NCBI RefSeq assembly: GCF_900626075.1
Contig: NZ_UYZY01000002.1
Coordinates: 930,001 to 994,000, forward strand
Length of the DNA: 64,000 nt
Direction of reading: 5' to 3'
DNA from: Clostridium transplantifaecale
Lineage (GTDB): Bacteria; Bacillota; Clostridia; Lachnospirales; Lachnospiraceae
Every line of letters starts with the position of its first letter. The first letter of the stretch is position 1. Made by a program: the position numbers and the translations under genes. The notes under the pieces are model-generated. The model saw only the letters and a list, made by a program, of their open reading frames with translations, was not told the origin of the DNA and searched no databases. This document shows, piece after piece, positions 25,701 through 32,900 of this stretch.

Positions 25701-26092
25701 TCAGTGGCATTAAGATAAATGCAGAGCCGCTTGTAACCGGGGAAGACGGTCAGGTTACAGTTGAGAATTTATCTCCGGCTGTCTACTACCTGGTGGAAAC
25801 CAAAGCACCTTCCGGGTATATCATTTTAGAGAAGCCGGTCCGGTTTCTTCTGAAACCGGACGGTGTGGATGTGTCCGGTGACGGACCGGAACAAAATATG
25901 GTTCATGGCGAAACAGCCGGTGAGGGGCAGAACCAGATTCCGGTGCTGGTAATTAAGAACAGCAATGGCTTTGAACTGCCTCATACAGGAGGGAAAGGCA
26001 GCGTCCCGTATACTGCAGCAGGTTTGTTTATGATACTGATGGCTGCAGCATGTTATGTGAAAAAACGCCCGTTTGAAAGGAAGGAAGCATAA
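19724..26092 (+). CDS. Giant sortase-anchored pilus adhesin with VWA and Cna-B/SpaA domains
   Basis: This is a 2122-residue surface protein, probably the tip adhesin. It has a long-leader signal segment (helix at about residues 23-41) and an acidic Ser/Gly/Asp/Glu low-complexity arm (about 167-393). Three KASPSE repeats lie between about 450 and 550. A SpaA/Cna-B domain (about 1066-1150, LVLKKTDSEGKPVNGAEF with E-box LLYETKAADGF) and a Cna-B domain from about 1187 (ISVNKIWVGDEG) follow. The latter seems interrupted by an inserted beta-rich unit before NYTITNTKEA (about 1420). Next is a von Willebrand A domain with MIDAS DNSAS at 1490-1494, then a last SpaA domain (about 1950-2045, YYLVETKAPSGY). 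LPHTG at 2085-2089, a membrane helix and a basic tail end it. AAGGAGG precedes the ATG. Confidence 0.93.
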   Translation: MQNELMKKIERYLAEHKKKKRTYAVLFILSALMAGTVYGSLCVPAVSMTKDEPHLEARAVRSVFGEELSFRVSAEAAKGDDPSVFVLHTESNGAGLSDYYNFEEIEDEDGNADGEVCLIDTDEGNIVELHREFKKNGEVNYWFSLEPEEIVSFSLNCNSDMYKILEAEEAERKAEKREEEAQNAETESGQNPGAGAGNAEKEETQPEKEIDKDEETNETPDNNQQGDSNTDNEENTSEDVKESETSDTLEDNGHKDNGNSQEAEESGRSEDENQEKEDDGKDKSDPGSDAGAGSDSEDSGSESGTGNENGGSEGGSSDKESGDKENSGTDSSPESGDTEKGSSDGSEGANSGSGSGTESESKNPGGGSDSGSGDGDSESEKGSGSEKTDDVSAAGSSDNLISHLFLRGYALDEDTAETWSDEIQTPDSLKTKSSAETRKASASDAEKASPSEPEAEKQFLRIYGGAGKKYVPALREAKRKDNSLELIWSEEYEEITLTAETESGVTVVMTGPEDSFPEGDLRLVVRELEASKASPSEAAKASPSEAAAAVLAEWNESLEEEEEQTPVQTSRWLFDICLMDGDKEIEPIGPVQVSFEGLAANGGNTKAAVFHVDERRGTSTVTDMDAWADDEGNVVMNTDHFSTFEVVVMAEEGVGPALDDIMDVLGGPISGAEYYSVNHFGVFAKNMTPGGGHSASNIAVGSLDFTKDSDLYVDIDGSVINALGNRFNIRVSKIYNGTGNPPVSCSFGLYKAGNIVQFIEKIELDVVDNKCSGVFENLDTEKTYVVYQLDAEGNPILEPTEELKWEGGPYRGTGNETFIGEFIVGSGQKATLRLNGGSDFVLHVGNQYTVEQSQIKNNGTVVAELQNFNSGKAVADCDIDWDREFVRLTEFAQSLNEWTANTYTKNDSSPGVKILNVTVQEAENEWDDPFKLALAKAMEEDDLTNGLTNNDHSLGEKQYLVVNVRVAEGVNNINLPPVKIGGGTGEIPVAQRIIWNFGNFPGSVTTGDNTMGTLLLPEGTAKQVQNHNGEIIAETFNRQGGELHKLPFEQIYEPEVRFTEGGEASGFPLVLKKTDSEGKPVNGAEFDLYKADENWEKSELIKNAISAEDGMFTFDNLLAGNYLLYETKAADGFILPAEPWKVSIGQDGAVTMSKPNGEEMLPVSEEGSVSQQYFQIVNQKGDQHTNISVNKIWVGDEGNHPSQINVWLLKNGTKVEPSVTLSNSNEWSYTWSDLPLDENGVQISYTVQEETVDGYYATISRTEDAGDGKASGWVKAEGITDGQTYILVYGSGSYKGQALARSGENSANMTIAKVDINSSTKPDSNAMWKASSSGKGFTLTSNGRNLGLTSEGISAVAAGTSGYSKEFAFYNNCLSSNYKRNRYYLADGFSNGKGTVTSYSDSASAFTLYEWQESKNPNVNYTITNTKEAVIPNKPNLEHRKTIDALRDSQNNPDTSLDDSADDMTDFYRLYLDVKTGMMKTPVDVVLVLDNSASMQETDMGEETRAKAVVENAEWFAKEILSSDSRNNVSVVGYSGSWKNNATENGMRKDYDMLYSSGIEDAWSTSGWSRDYNVLKEKDLKPLLNDILIKKGFSDSLGSGTNIMQALRKAGTLLEESEKKRPEANRYMIFISDGYPTYYYLRPDTAGVTNIQGYWRYYGIYFTPYKYNQSGAFDSQYFQGRFGTGAANSGNYAKQPTIDYANTFHTSHDDTIVYTLGVGGKEETDSPLMEDTLKQIATDPDNYFVVNDKKKLEEAFQTIMYGHPVSHVEVTDQLSQYVNWYASQPDVLVTMKDKNDKVTHLWEGTGAAGSGAVGHPTVSGQSIIESVTYTPVAQDNQTDGQSTGTVTVKFKSDYVLENDCVYTLSFNVQTTQTAYEEYAKNLQENGSDGYRGVEGDENTDYSNTLTPGFTNDTSSGYPGFHSNQSADVQYVMQNINYTEAYDHPVIQVASCGLILKKQDVADQNKLLMGAEFDLYRAASGEGAVTIPGTDPAISGIKINAEPLVTGEDGQVTVENLSPAVYYLVETKAPSGYIILEKPVRFLLKPDGVDVSGDGPEQNMVHGETAGEGQNQIPVLVIKNSNGFELPHTGGKGSVPYTAAGLFMILMAAACYVKKRPFERKEA

Positions 26093-26120
26093 CCTTTCAA
26101 CGGAAAGAATGGCGTTTTTA
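26061..26120 (+). terminator. Terminator/attenuator overlapping the 3' end of the adhesin gene
   Basis: AAAAACGCC (26061-26069) plus TTTGAAAGG pair with CCTTTCAA and GGCGTTTTT (26111-26119). The left arm is inside the adhesin coding region and the right arm ends in a T-run 44 bases before the backbone pilin gene. It would reduce, or tune, read-through from adhesin to backbone. Confidence 0.6.
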
Positions 26121-26163
26121 TAAATTAATATAATTTCAAAAAGATGAAAGAGAGGATTATGGA

Positions 26164-28029
26164 ATGAAAAGGTTATTAAAAAAAGTGTCGGCATCCCTGC
26201 TGACAGCGGCCCTGGTAGCGGGCTTGTGTTTCCCTGCCTTTGCAACAAGTAAGGGAGAAGGAACAGCGGTAAAGGTTACAGAGGGTTCCACGGCTGATAT
26301 TACGGTGGGAGTGTCCAATCCGGAGGATGGATCAGCAAACGGAGGGGACACCCTTCAGGCTTATAAGGTTGTCAGTATCACATATGCAGACAATAAGCTG
26401 AGCTATGAATTTACAGATGCGTTTAAGGCATTCTTAGCTGCGAACGAGACATGGGCTTCGGAGATACGTACTCCTGATGATTATGCAGAGGTGTCCAATG
26501 AGAGCGAAAAACTGAAGGAGCTTCTGGGTAATTTTGCAGCGTATGTGAAGGACCAGAAAATAACGCCTGACAAGAGCGTAACAGACGAAGAAAATGGGGA
26601 CGGAGTTGTTACTTTTGACAGCATGCCAATGGGGCAGTACATCATCGTTGGCGCCGGCACAAGCAAGGGCGCTAAGATTTATCAGACAGTGACTGCAGAA
26701 GTCAATCCTACGGTAGTAGATGGTTCTCCTGTATTGTATCCGGAGTACACAGTTGCGATGAAGACCTCAAAACCTTCCGTTGACAAAGCAATTACCGGCG
26801 GAACTGTAGCAGACGATAAAATCCCGGACAAAGAAGGCCTGGAAGGCGACAAGCATGATGGAAAGCACCAGCAGACGTCCGAAATAGGCAAAGAAATCAC
26901 TTATCAGCTGAAAGTAAGCGTTCCGACTTATCCGGAGGGAGCTACAAACAAAACGTTCTATGTAGGCGATATGTTATCCAAGGGACTTGACTTTGTAGAC
27001 GGCTCTCTCAAAGTTACTGGAAACGATACCACTACCACTAAGGAATTAGCTAAAGATGATGACTATACGCTCGGAGTAACCGAAATAAAGGACCCTGAGA
27101 GTAGTTTAAAAACAGGTACACAGCTTTTCGTTGATTTTGATTTTGACAATATTTCCGCATATACAACTGTAGTAATCGAATATAAAGCAAAACTGAATGC
27201 GGATGCCAACCTGGGTACAACAGAAGGTAACCCTAATAATGTGGAGCTGATTTACAGCAATGACCCATATAACGGAAATTCATGGAAACCTGGAGACGGC
27301 GGCGATAGACCTGGGCATAAAAATGGTTACGGTAAGGATGAAGACCTGGAAATTGTACATATGTACGCCCTGGTTATTGATAAGTTTGAAGAAAAGCATG
27401 AAGGCGAGAAACTGTCCGGTGCAGAATTTGAACTGTACAGAGATGAAGCGTGTACGGATCCGGTAACAGATGCTGACGGAAATGTTGTTTTGGTAACGGA
27501 TGCAAACGGTGCAGCACAGTATGCAGGACTTGAAATGGGAGACTATTATCTGAAAGAGACGAAAGCTCCTGAGGATTACAACCTGATGACAGAAGTTGTG
27601 AAAATCGAGATCAATGCAACCAATATTCCATTTTTCACAAAGAGGGTGACTAGTGTTAACCATTACACTTACACTACCAATTCAGGAGAGGCGGAGTCCC
27701 CAGTACCGGCCGAAATTAATGGAGTCCCGGCATATATGAATCCGGCAACCGGAGAGGTTAAGACATTTGCTGACAGCACGGAAGTGACAGAGGGCTTTGA
27801 GATAGCCTATGTAAAATCCACGATTACGGAAGAAACAGAAGTAATAGAAATCAACAAAGATGCAGCAGGCGGCAAAGGATATTACAAAGCAGGCATTTCC
27901 AACAACAAGGGAGCACACCTTCCAAGCACCGGTGGTATGGGTACCACAATGTTCACGGTTATTGGTATTGTGCTCATGCTCGGCGCAGCTATTGTAATGA
28001 TTACAAGACGCCGTATGTCCAGAAGATAA
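26164..28029 (+). CDS. Major (backbone) pilin with isopeptide-forming domains and LPSTG anchor
   Basis: This is a 621-residue pilin. The Sec signal peptide (LLTAALVAGLCFPAFA) is cleaved near residue 29. The middle part matches the fimbrial isopeptide-formation D2 layout (GKEITYQLKVSVPTYPE, VGDMLSKGLDFVDGSLKV, VVIEYKAKLN). A SpaA/Cna-B domain (KFEEKHEGEKLSGAEFELYR, with the E-box YYLKETKAPEDY) follows. The cell-wall sorting signal is LPSTG at residues 586-590, then a helix and RRRMSRR. A lysine near YTVAMKTSKPSVDKA is a candidate for the intermolecular sortase bond. A TATAAT-like stretch at about 26130 may give it its own transcript. Two large hairpins follow it. Confidence 0.93.
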   Translation: MKRLLKKVSASLLTAALVAGLCFPAFATSKGEGTAVKVTEGSTADITVGVSNPEDGSANGGDTLQAYKVVSITYADNKLSYEFTDAFKAFLAANETWASEIRTPDDYAEVSNESEKLKELLGNFAAYVKDQKITPDKSVTDEENGDGVVTFDSMPMGQYIIVGAGTSKGAKIYQTVTAEVNPTVVDGSPVLYPEYTVAMKTSKPSVDKAITGGTVADDKIPDKEGLEGDKHDGKHQQTSEIGKEITYQLKVSVPTYPEGATNKTFYVGDMLSKGLDFVDGSLKVTGNDTTTTKELAKDDDYTLGVTEIKDPESSLKTGTQLFVDFDFDNISAYTTVVIEYKAKLNADANLGTTEGNPNNVELIYSNDPYNGNSWKPGDGGDRPGHKNGYGKDEDLEIVHMYALVIDKFEEKHEGEKLSGAEFELYRDEACTDPVTDADGNVVLVTDANGAAQYAGLEMGDYYLKETKAPEDYNLMTEVVKIEINATNIPFFTKRVTSVNHYTYTTNSGEAESPVPAEINGVPAYMNPATGEVKTFADSTEVTEGFEIAYVKSTITEETEVIEINKDAAGGKGYYKAGISNNKGAHLPSTGGMGTTMFTVIGIVLMLGAAIVMITRRRMSRR

Positions 28030-28075
28030 AAGTTGGTTCGTCAGATATCATAGCGGAACATCCAGCTAAAAATCA

Positions 28076-28115
28076 GTACCGTGGGAGGGAGAGATTTCTC
28101 CCTCTCCCACGGTAC
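28076..28115 (+). terminator. Hairpin 1 between backbone pilin and sortase genes
   Basis: GTACCGTGGGAG (28076-28087) and CTCCCACGGTAC (28104-28115) form a perfect 12-bp stem 46 bases after the pilin stop. No T-run follows, so it may be an mRNA processing or 3'-stabilising hairpin rather than a full stop. Confidence 0.6.
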
Positions 28116-28143
28116 ATAATAAGAATCCCGGGTACGACATCAG

Positions 28144-28190
28144 GGAGAGGAAAATGAAGATTCTAAGAGGATATCTTCATTCTTCTCTCC
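28144..28190 (+). other. Hairpin 2 between backbone pilin and sortase genes
   Basis: GGAGAGGAAAATGAAGAT pairs with ATCTTCATTCTTCTCTCC with small bulges. It lies 28 bases after hairpin 1 and 48 bases before the sortase start. The pair probably sets the pilin-to-sortase mRNA ratio. Confidence 0.5.
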
Positions 28191-28238
28191 GTGCTGTTGT
28201 AGTTATTTACAGGAAAAACAGCGGAGGAGAAAGGGTGC

Positions 28239-29258
28239 ATGAATAAAAGAAAATTTTCAAACCTGCTATTGGGGCTTGTGTTTTTCGCAGGACTGGTTAT
28301 TCTCATGTATCCGTCCATCAGCGATTACATAAACCAGTTCACGGCTTCCCATGCTATTGCCGGATATGTGGAGGCTCTGAGTGAGATGCCCAGGGAGGAA
28401 TATGACAGAATTCTGGAAAGTGCGGATGAATATAATAAGAAACTGGGTTACGGTGATTTTGTTGACGGAGCTTCTGAGGATGAGGAATACAAGTCACTTT
28501 TAAATGTTACCGGAACCGGTATGATGGGATACATTGAGATAAAAAAATTAAAGGTAAACCTTCCGATTTACCATGGTACTTCCGAGAATATCCTCCAGCA
28601 CAGCGCCGGACATTTGGAGGGTTCCTCCCTTCCGGTCGGAGGTGAGGGCACCCATGCCGTTATCACAGGGCACCGGGGACTTCCCACCGCGAAACTGTTT
28701 ACTGATTTAGACCGCATGGAGCAGGGAGATCTGTTCACTCTGAGTATCATGAATGAGACACTTACATATGAGGTGGACCGGATTTCCATTGTTAAGCCGG
28801 AAGATGTGTCAGAGCTTGCAATTGTTCCGGGAGAAGATCATGTAACGCTCGTGACTTGTACACCTTATGCGGTAAATACGCACCGCCTGCTGGTGAGAGG
28901 GGTGAGAACTGATGGTCCGTCAACGCTGCATATATCGGCAGACGCCATCCAGATCGATCCAATCCTGGTTGCACCTGTTGTTGCGGCTCCCATATTGCTG
29001 GTGCTGTTCATTTTCCTGATTGTGAGCACCGGAAAACCAGGGGATAGGGAGGTAAACGGAGAGGAAGAGAAAACAAAGAATAATGAAGGAATGAAAAATA
29101 TAGAAAAGAAGAGTAAGGAAAAGAGAAGTAACGAGAAAAGAAGTAAAGAGAAGAAAAGTAAAGAGAAGAAAAGGACCACAGCACAGAAAACACCGGCCGG
29201 ACAGAGTACATCTGAGCCGGTGAAGGAGCAGGAAAGAGGGCAGGAGTATGATATATAA
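28239..29258 (+). CDS. Class C (pilin-polymerising) sortase
   Basis: This is a 339-residue membrane-bound transpeptidase that links pilin subunits. It has an N-terminal helix (about residues 8-26), a lid-like acidic segment, then the sortase barrel with His145 (ITGHRG), Cys207 in TLVTCTPY and Arg216 (NTHRLLVRG). A second helix near residues 245-270 follows, a feature of class C sortases. The C-terminal tail after it is unusually Lys/Glu-rich with imperfect repeats (KKSKEKRSNEKRSKEKKS). A GGAGGAG site lies 10 bases upstream. The gene overlaps the minor pilin start by 11 bases. Confidence 0.93.
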   Translation: MNKRKFSNLLLGLVFFAGLVILMYPSISDYINQFTASHAIAGYVEALSEMPREEYDRILESADEYNKKLGYGDFVDGASEDEEYKSLLNVTGTGMMGYIEIKKLKVNLPIYHGTSENILQHSAGHLEGSSLPVGGEGTHAVITGHRGLPTAKLFTDLDRMEQGDLFTLSIMNETLTYEVDRISIVKPEDVSELAIVPGEDHVTLVTCTPYAVNTHRLLVRGVRTDGPSTLHISADAIQIDPILVAPVVAAPILLVLFIFLIVSTGKPGDREVNGEEEKTKNNEGMKNIEKKSKEKRSNEKRSKEKKSKEKKRTTAQKTPAGQSTSEPVKEQERGQEYDI

Positions 29259-30306
29259 AAATCAGAGAAAGAAATTTTCTTTAAGGCGGTACATGGCGCT
29301 GCTGCTCTTATCCGCTATGGTATTGGCGGGCACAATGGAGGCGCAGGCAGCCGGACGCGTGGAGGTGGAGCGGGAAGGACAGTTATCCCTGGAATACAGC
29401 TATGATGGAAAAGCGCTGTCGGGAGCCGTTTTCAGTCTCTACAGAGTGGCTGATATCACGGAAGGCGGGGAATATGTGCTGAGCGGATCATTCAGCGAAT
29501 ATCATGTGAATCTGAAAGAACTGGATTCCACGGGCTGGAAAACAGCTGCCAACACTCTGTCTGTCTATGTATCTTCTGACAAGATAGAGCCGTTCAAGAC
29601 GGGGAGGGCAGACAGTGAGGGCCGGGTGGACTTTGGTACACTTGCCACGGGTTTATACCTTCTGCAGGCGGAGGATTTAAAAATAGGGAGCGCTACCTAC
29701 CGGTCAGATTCGTTTTTTGTCAGTCTGCCCGCCCTGGAGGAGAATGACGAATGGAATTACACAGTGGAAGTGCGTCCTAAGACGACAGCAGATACTCCGT
29801 CCTCGCCTGACGGGGGAAACCCGTCAGGTGGGAATCCGTCGGGGGAAAAACAAAAACTTACCGTGATTAAAGTCTGGAATGATGATGGATACCGGGAAAT
29901 GCGGCCTCGAAATATAGAAGTGGCGCTGCTGAAGGACGGGGAGGTTGACCGTAAGGCAACGCTGTCTTCTTCCAACTATTGGCGCCACACCTGGAGCGGC
30001 TTGAGTGATGAGTACACCTGGGAGGTTGTGGAGCGCAATGTGCCAGATGGTTATGATGTTTCCTACACTGAGGAGGAGACGGTTTACACGATTACAAACT
30101 CTGTTTTGGAAGAAATCTTAGACGGAGATGTTCCGGAGGGCAGCATGTTAACTAATATTGAAGAAGAGCCTGTTCCTCTTGGCAAGCTTCCGCAGACAGG
30201 ACTGTTATGGTGGCCTGTGCCGTTTTTGGCCATAGCGGGTATGCTTTTATTTGGTTTTGGATACAGGGACTATTTCAGCAGAAAGAGAAATGAAAATGAA
30301 AATTAA
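29248..30306 (+). CDS. Minor pilin/cell-wall anchor subunit with LPQTG motif
   Basis: This is a 352-residue surface protein. A signal peptide (YMALLLLSAMVLAGTMEAQA) leads into a SpaA-like domain (QLSLEYSYDGKALSGAVFSLY, about residues 40-175). A Pro/Ser/Gly linker and a Cna-B domain (KLTVIKVWNDDGYREMRPRN, with YTWEVVERNVPDGYDV as E-box, about 205-295) follow. The sorting signal is LPQTG at residues 314-318 followed by a Trp-rich helix and RKRNENEN. It overlaps the class C sortase gene at its start and the next sortase gene at its end. Position and size fit a basal or ancillary subunit, like FctB in streptococcal pili. Confidence 0.92.
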   Translation: MIYKNQRKKFSLRRYMALLLLSAMVLAGTMEAQAAGRVEVEREGQLSLEYSYDGKALSGAVFSLYRVADITEGGEYVLSGSFSEYHVNLKELDSTGWKTAANTLSVYVSSDKIEPFKTGRADSEGRVDFGTLATGLYLLQAEDLKIGSATYRSDSFFVSLPALEENDEWNYTVEVRPKTTADTPSSPDGGNPSGGNPSGEKQKLTVIKVWNDDGYREMRPRNIEVALLKDGEVDRKATLSSSNYWRHTWSGLSDEYTWEVVERNVPDGYDVSYTEEETVYTITNSVLEEILDGDVPEGSMLTNIEEEPVPLGKLPQTGLLWWPVPFLAIAGMLLFGFGYRDYFSRKRNENEN

Positions 30307-30895
30307 ACGAGGCAGTTTTTTAATGCTCATCGGTATATGCTGTGTTGCTGCCGCCGCCGCTCTGACGGCTGCTAACCGGCTGGAAGAAAAGCGGGGGGCG
30401 CAGGCCGCGGACCGGGCGGTGGAAATCCTGTCCAGGGACGTCATTCCGACTCTCACGGAAAATATGGACGGTTACGGAACTACGGCGACCCAGATGCAGA
30501 CTGTGGAACTGGATGGAAAAGAGTACATCGGGGTTCTGTCCCTGCCATCTCTGGAACTGTCACTCCCCGTTCTCTATGAGTGGAGTGATGAGCTGCTGAA
30601 GCAGGCGCCCTGCCGCTATAACGGTTCTTTTCTGGACGACACAATGATTATCGCGGGTCATAACTACCGGAAACATTTCAGCGCAATTAAGAGTATGAGA
30701 CAGGGGGATTCTGTTCGCTTTACGGATGTCAACGGCGCGGTATATAATTACACTGTAGATTATCTGGAGAAGATAGAGGGTACGGATCTGAAGGGCATGG
30801 AAGACGGGGAATGGGATTTGACCCTGTTTACCTGTACGTATGGAGGGCAGGACCGCATGGCCGTTCGCTGCGTGCGGGAAAGAAATACCCCTTAG
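30290..30895 (+). CDS. Second sortase of the pilus locus
   Basis: This is a sortase of about 201 residues with one N-terminal helix (about residues 7-25). The active site is intact: His124 (IIAGHNYRKH), Cys182 in TLFTCTYGG and Arg189 (GQDRMAVRC). It lacks the C-terminal helix and lid of class C enzymes, so it may be the housekeeping-type enzyme that fixes the finished pilus to the wall. Its class (B, D or other) cannot be settled by eye. ATG 30290 overlaps the end of the minor pilin gene; the longer TTG start at 30251 would need 39 more bases inside that gene. A terminator follows. Confidence 0.87.
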   Translation: MKMKIKRGSFLMLIGICCVAAAAALTAANRLEEKRGAQAADRAVEILSRDVIPTLTENMDGYGTTATQMQTVELDGKEYIGVLSLPSLELSLPVLYEWSDELLKQAPCRYNGSFLDDTMIIAGHNYRKHFSAIKSMRQGDSVRFTDVNGAVYNYTVDYLEKIEGTDLKGMEDGEWDLTLFTCTYGGQDRMAVRCVRERNTP

Positions 30896-30965
30896 CTTAG
30901 AGAAACTGCGGCATCGCAGATTAAATGGTTTATCATACAGATAATAGAATAAATGTATTTTACTT

Positions 30966-30996
30966 ATGCTGTCCGATTTACACGGGCAGCATTTTT
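30966..30996 (+). terminator. Terminator of the pilus operon
   Basis: ATGCTGTCCG pairs with CGGGCAGCAT (one G-U pair) and runs into TTTTT, 70 bases after the last sortase gene. The remaining gap to 31205 holds a REP-like palindrome (31003-31035) and the promoter of the kinase gene. Confidence 0.8.
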
Positions 30997-31002
30997 GAGT
31001 GG

Positions 31003-31035
31003 CAATGAAAAGTTCGCGAAGCGTGCTTTTCGTTG
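31003..31035. repeat. REP-like palindrome, copy 1
   Basis: An imperfect palindrome (CAATGAAAAG and CTTTTCGTTG ends) is related to those at 53022-53054 and 60201-60235. In its reverse complement it shares with copy 3 the core GAAAAGCACGCT, then CGCG and ACTTTTCA. Confidence 0.55.
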
Positions 31036-31152
31036 TTACGCAGGAAAGTTCTGTGTAATAAATAGAATATGCACCTGCGTCAAGATGCAGTATGCCGATA
31101 TGCAGCAGGGTTCGATGCAATAGCCAAATGCTCAGGACTCTTTTGGACAGGC

Positions 31153-31181
31153 TTGCGGTCATGGTGTCCCTGCTTTATAAT
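31153..31181 (+). promoter_or_regulatory. Promoter of the two-component system genes
   Basis: TTGCGG at 31153-31158 and TATAAT at 31176-31181 are separated by 17 bases, 25 bases before the kinase start codon. Confidence 0.6.
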
Positions 31182-31205
31182 AAAGAGAGGACAGGGGGAG
31201 GTTAG

Positions 31206-32900
31206 ATGAAAAACAATAACGAAGAAGGCAAATTTCAAAAAAATCTTCAAAAGCTGGCTGCCAAGCGCATTGCTCTTTTGATCCTGGTCAGTTCCCTGCT
31301 TTTTCTGGCGGGGCAGTATCTGGCGGCGCTGGCGACTAATGAGCTTGATGCATCCTCCCATCTGAAAAAACTGGAGGAGGTTTTTCTGAGGTTCGATATG
31401 CAGAACAGGGAATTCCTTCTGAGCGGCAGGACCGTGGAGTCGGTGGAGAAGATTATATCCGGGGATGAGCCGGAAGCAGTAGATGAATTTAAAAATTATT
31501 TCCGCCAGTTTGATGAAAGCTGTGATGTCCATAACCAGGTGATAATCACGAGCAAGGACGGAGATGTTTTATTCACGTCCTTTAGTGAGAGCCAGTTATC
31601 ATCCTACCTGGTGAACTATAATAATGCGGTCTGCTACAACGCAAGGAACTGCAAAGAGGGAGAAATCTACCGCGCCGTCTATTATGACCGCGGTGACTAC
31701 GCTGACGCTCTGTTTATCAAGCCGATTTTTAAGAATGAAGAAGTCAGCGGATATATCACATTGTTTTTATCGGGAAGCGGATGGAATTTTTACCTGTCGG
31801 AAAGCAATTTTGACGGCGTAATCACGGATCTGAGACAGAACGTAATGTATATCAGCAAACCGGGGCTGGCCGACAGCAGCAACAAATTCTATGGGACCGA
31901 ACACGGAAGCTGGATGCATGGCCACGCCCGTTACTGGGTGGTGTCGAAGGAGCTGCCGGAGTATTCGGCCGTAATCTATTCCCTGGTGTATTATCCGAGA
32001 AACGAGGCCGTCCACATCGGACTGGCGGCGCTGCTGGTGATGGGAGCCGTATGGTACTGGATTGCAAGATGGATGGCAAAATCCATGGCGGAGAACAACG
32101 CAGCGTCCATTGAGCGGCTGGTCAGTGAGATTAGAATTATACGCAAGGGAGACTATGACCACAGAATCCAGATGAACACGGATGATGAATTTAATGAAGT
32201 GGGGTATCAGGTTAACAACATGCTTGACAGCATCCAGGCATTGAACGGCAGGAACACGGAGCTTTTAAAGCTGAACAGCAGAATCGAAATGGACCAGCTT
32301 ACGGCGCAGATGAATCCCCATTTTCTGTATAACACCCTCGAAATCATCAGAAATCTGGTGGTCTTTGATGCCGATAAGGCGGAGGAGCTGATTGTAAAGC
32401 TGACTGAAGTTCTCCGCTACAGCGTGGATACCTCCAGAAAAGAGGTTACGCTGGAAGAGGATATGCGCTATATTTACTGCTATCTGGATATCCAGAATTG
32501 CCGTTTTGGGGACAGGTTTAGCTGCACGATCGACTTTGCTCCCGAATGTTTTGACTGTATTGTACCGAAACTGCTTTTGCAGCCGCTGATCGAGAACAGC
32601 ATTAAGTATGGATTCCAGAAGAAAATGGATCTCAACATCACCATACACGGGACGCTGGAGGGGCATGTTCTTTATATCAGTGTTCTGGATGACGGTCTTG
32701 GAATGGAGGAGGAAAAGGCGGAGGAACTGAGAGAACAGCTCCGGACACATGACAACAGTTCTCCCTCCATCGGCCTGAGAAACTTATCGCGCCGTCTGTA
32801 CCTGAAATATGGGGATGGAAGCGGCCTGCAAATCAGAAACATGGAGGGAACCGGTTTTGAGGTACTGGCGCGGATAGAACAGCAGAAAGGGGAGACATAA
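31206..32900 (+). CDS. Sensor histidine kinase, YesM/LytS (HPK7) type
   Basis: This is a 564-residue membrane kinase. A first helix (about residues 21-42) and a second (about 275-292) enclose a 230-residue extracellular sensor region. A HAMP domain (ISEIRIIRKGDYDHRIQM) comes next. Then the His_kinase box QMNPHFLYNTLEIIRN carries the phosphorylated histidine at about residue 372, and an HATPase domain (PLIENSIKYGF, LDDGLGM, GLRNLSRRL) ends it. The gene ends on the start codon of the response regulator (TAATG). The ABC transporter genes downstream are likely targets. The signal is unknown. Confidence 0.94.
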   Translation: MKNNNEEGKFQKNLQKLAAKRIALLILVSSLLFLAGQYLAALATNELDASSHLKKLEEVFLRFDMQNREFLLSGRTVESVEKIISGDEPEAVDEFKNYFRQFDESCDVHNQVIITSKDGDVLFTSFSESQLSSYLVNYNNAVCYNARNCKEGEIYRAVYYDRGDYADALFIKPIFKNEEVSGYITLFLSGSGWNFYLSESNFDGVITDLRQNVMYISKPGLADSSNKFYGTEHGSWMHGHARYWVVSKELPEYSAVIYSLVYYPRNEAVHIGLAALLVMGAVWYWIARWMAKSMAENNAASIERLVSEIRIIRKGDYDHRIQMNTDDEFNEVGYQVNNMLDSIQALNGRNTELLKLNSRIEMDQLTAQMNPHFLYNTLEIIRNLVVFDADKAEELIVKLTEVLRYSVDTSRKEVTLEEDMRYIYCYLDIQNCRFGDRFSCTIDFAPECFDCIVPKLLLQPLIENSIKYGFQKKMDLNITIHGTLEGHVLYISVLDDGLGMEEEKAEELREQLRTHDNSSPSIGLRNLSRRLYLKYGDGSGLQIRNMEGTGFEVLARIEQQKGET

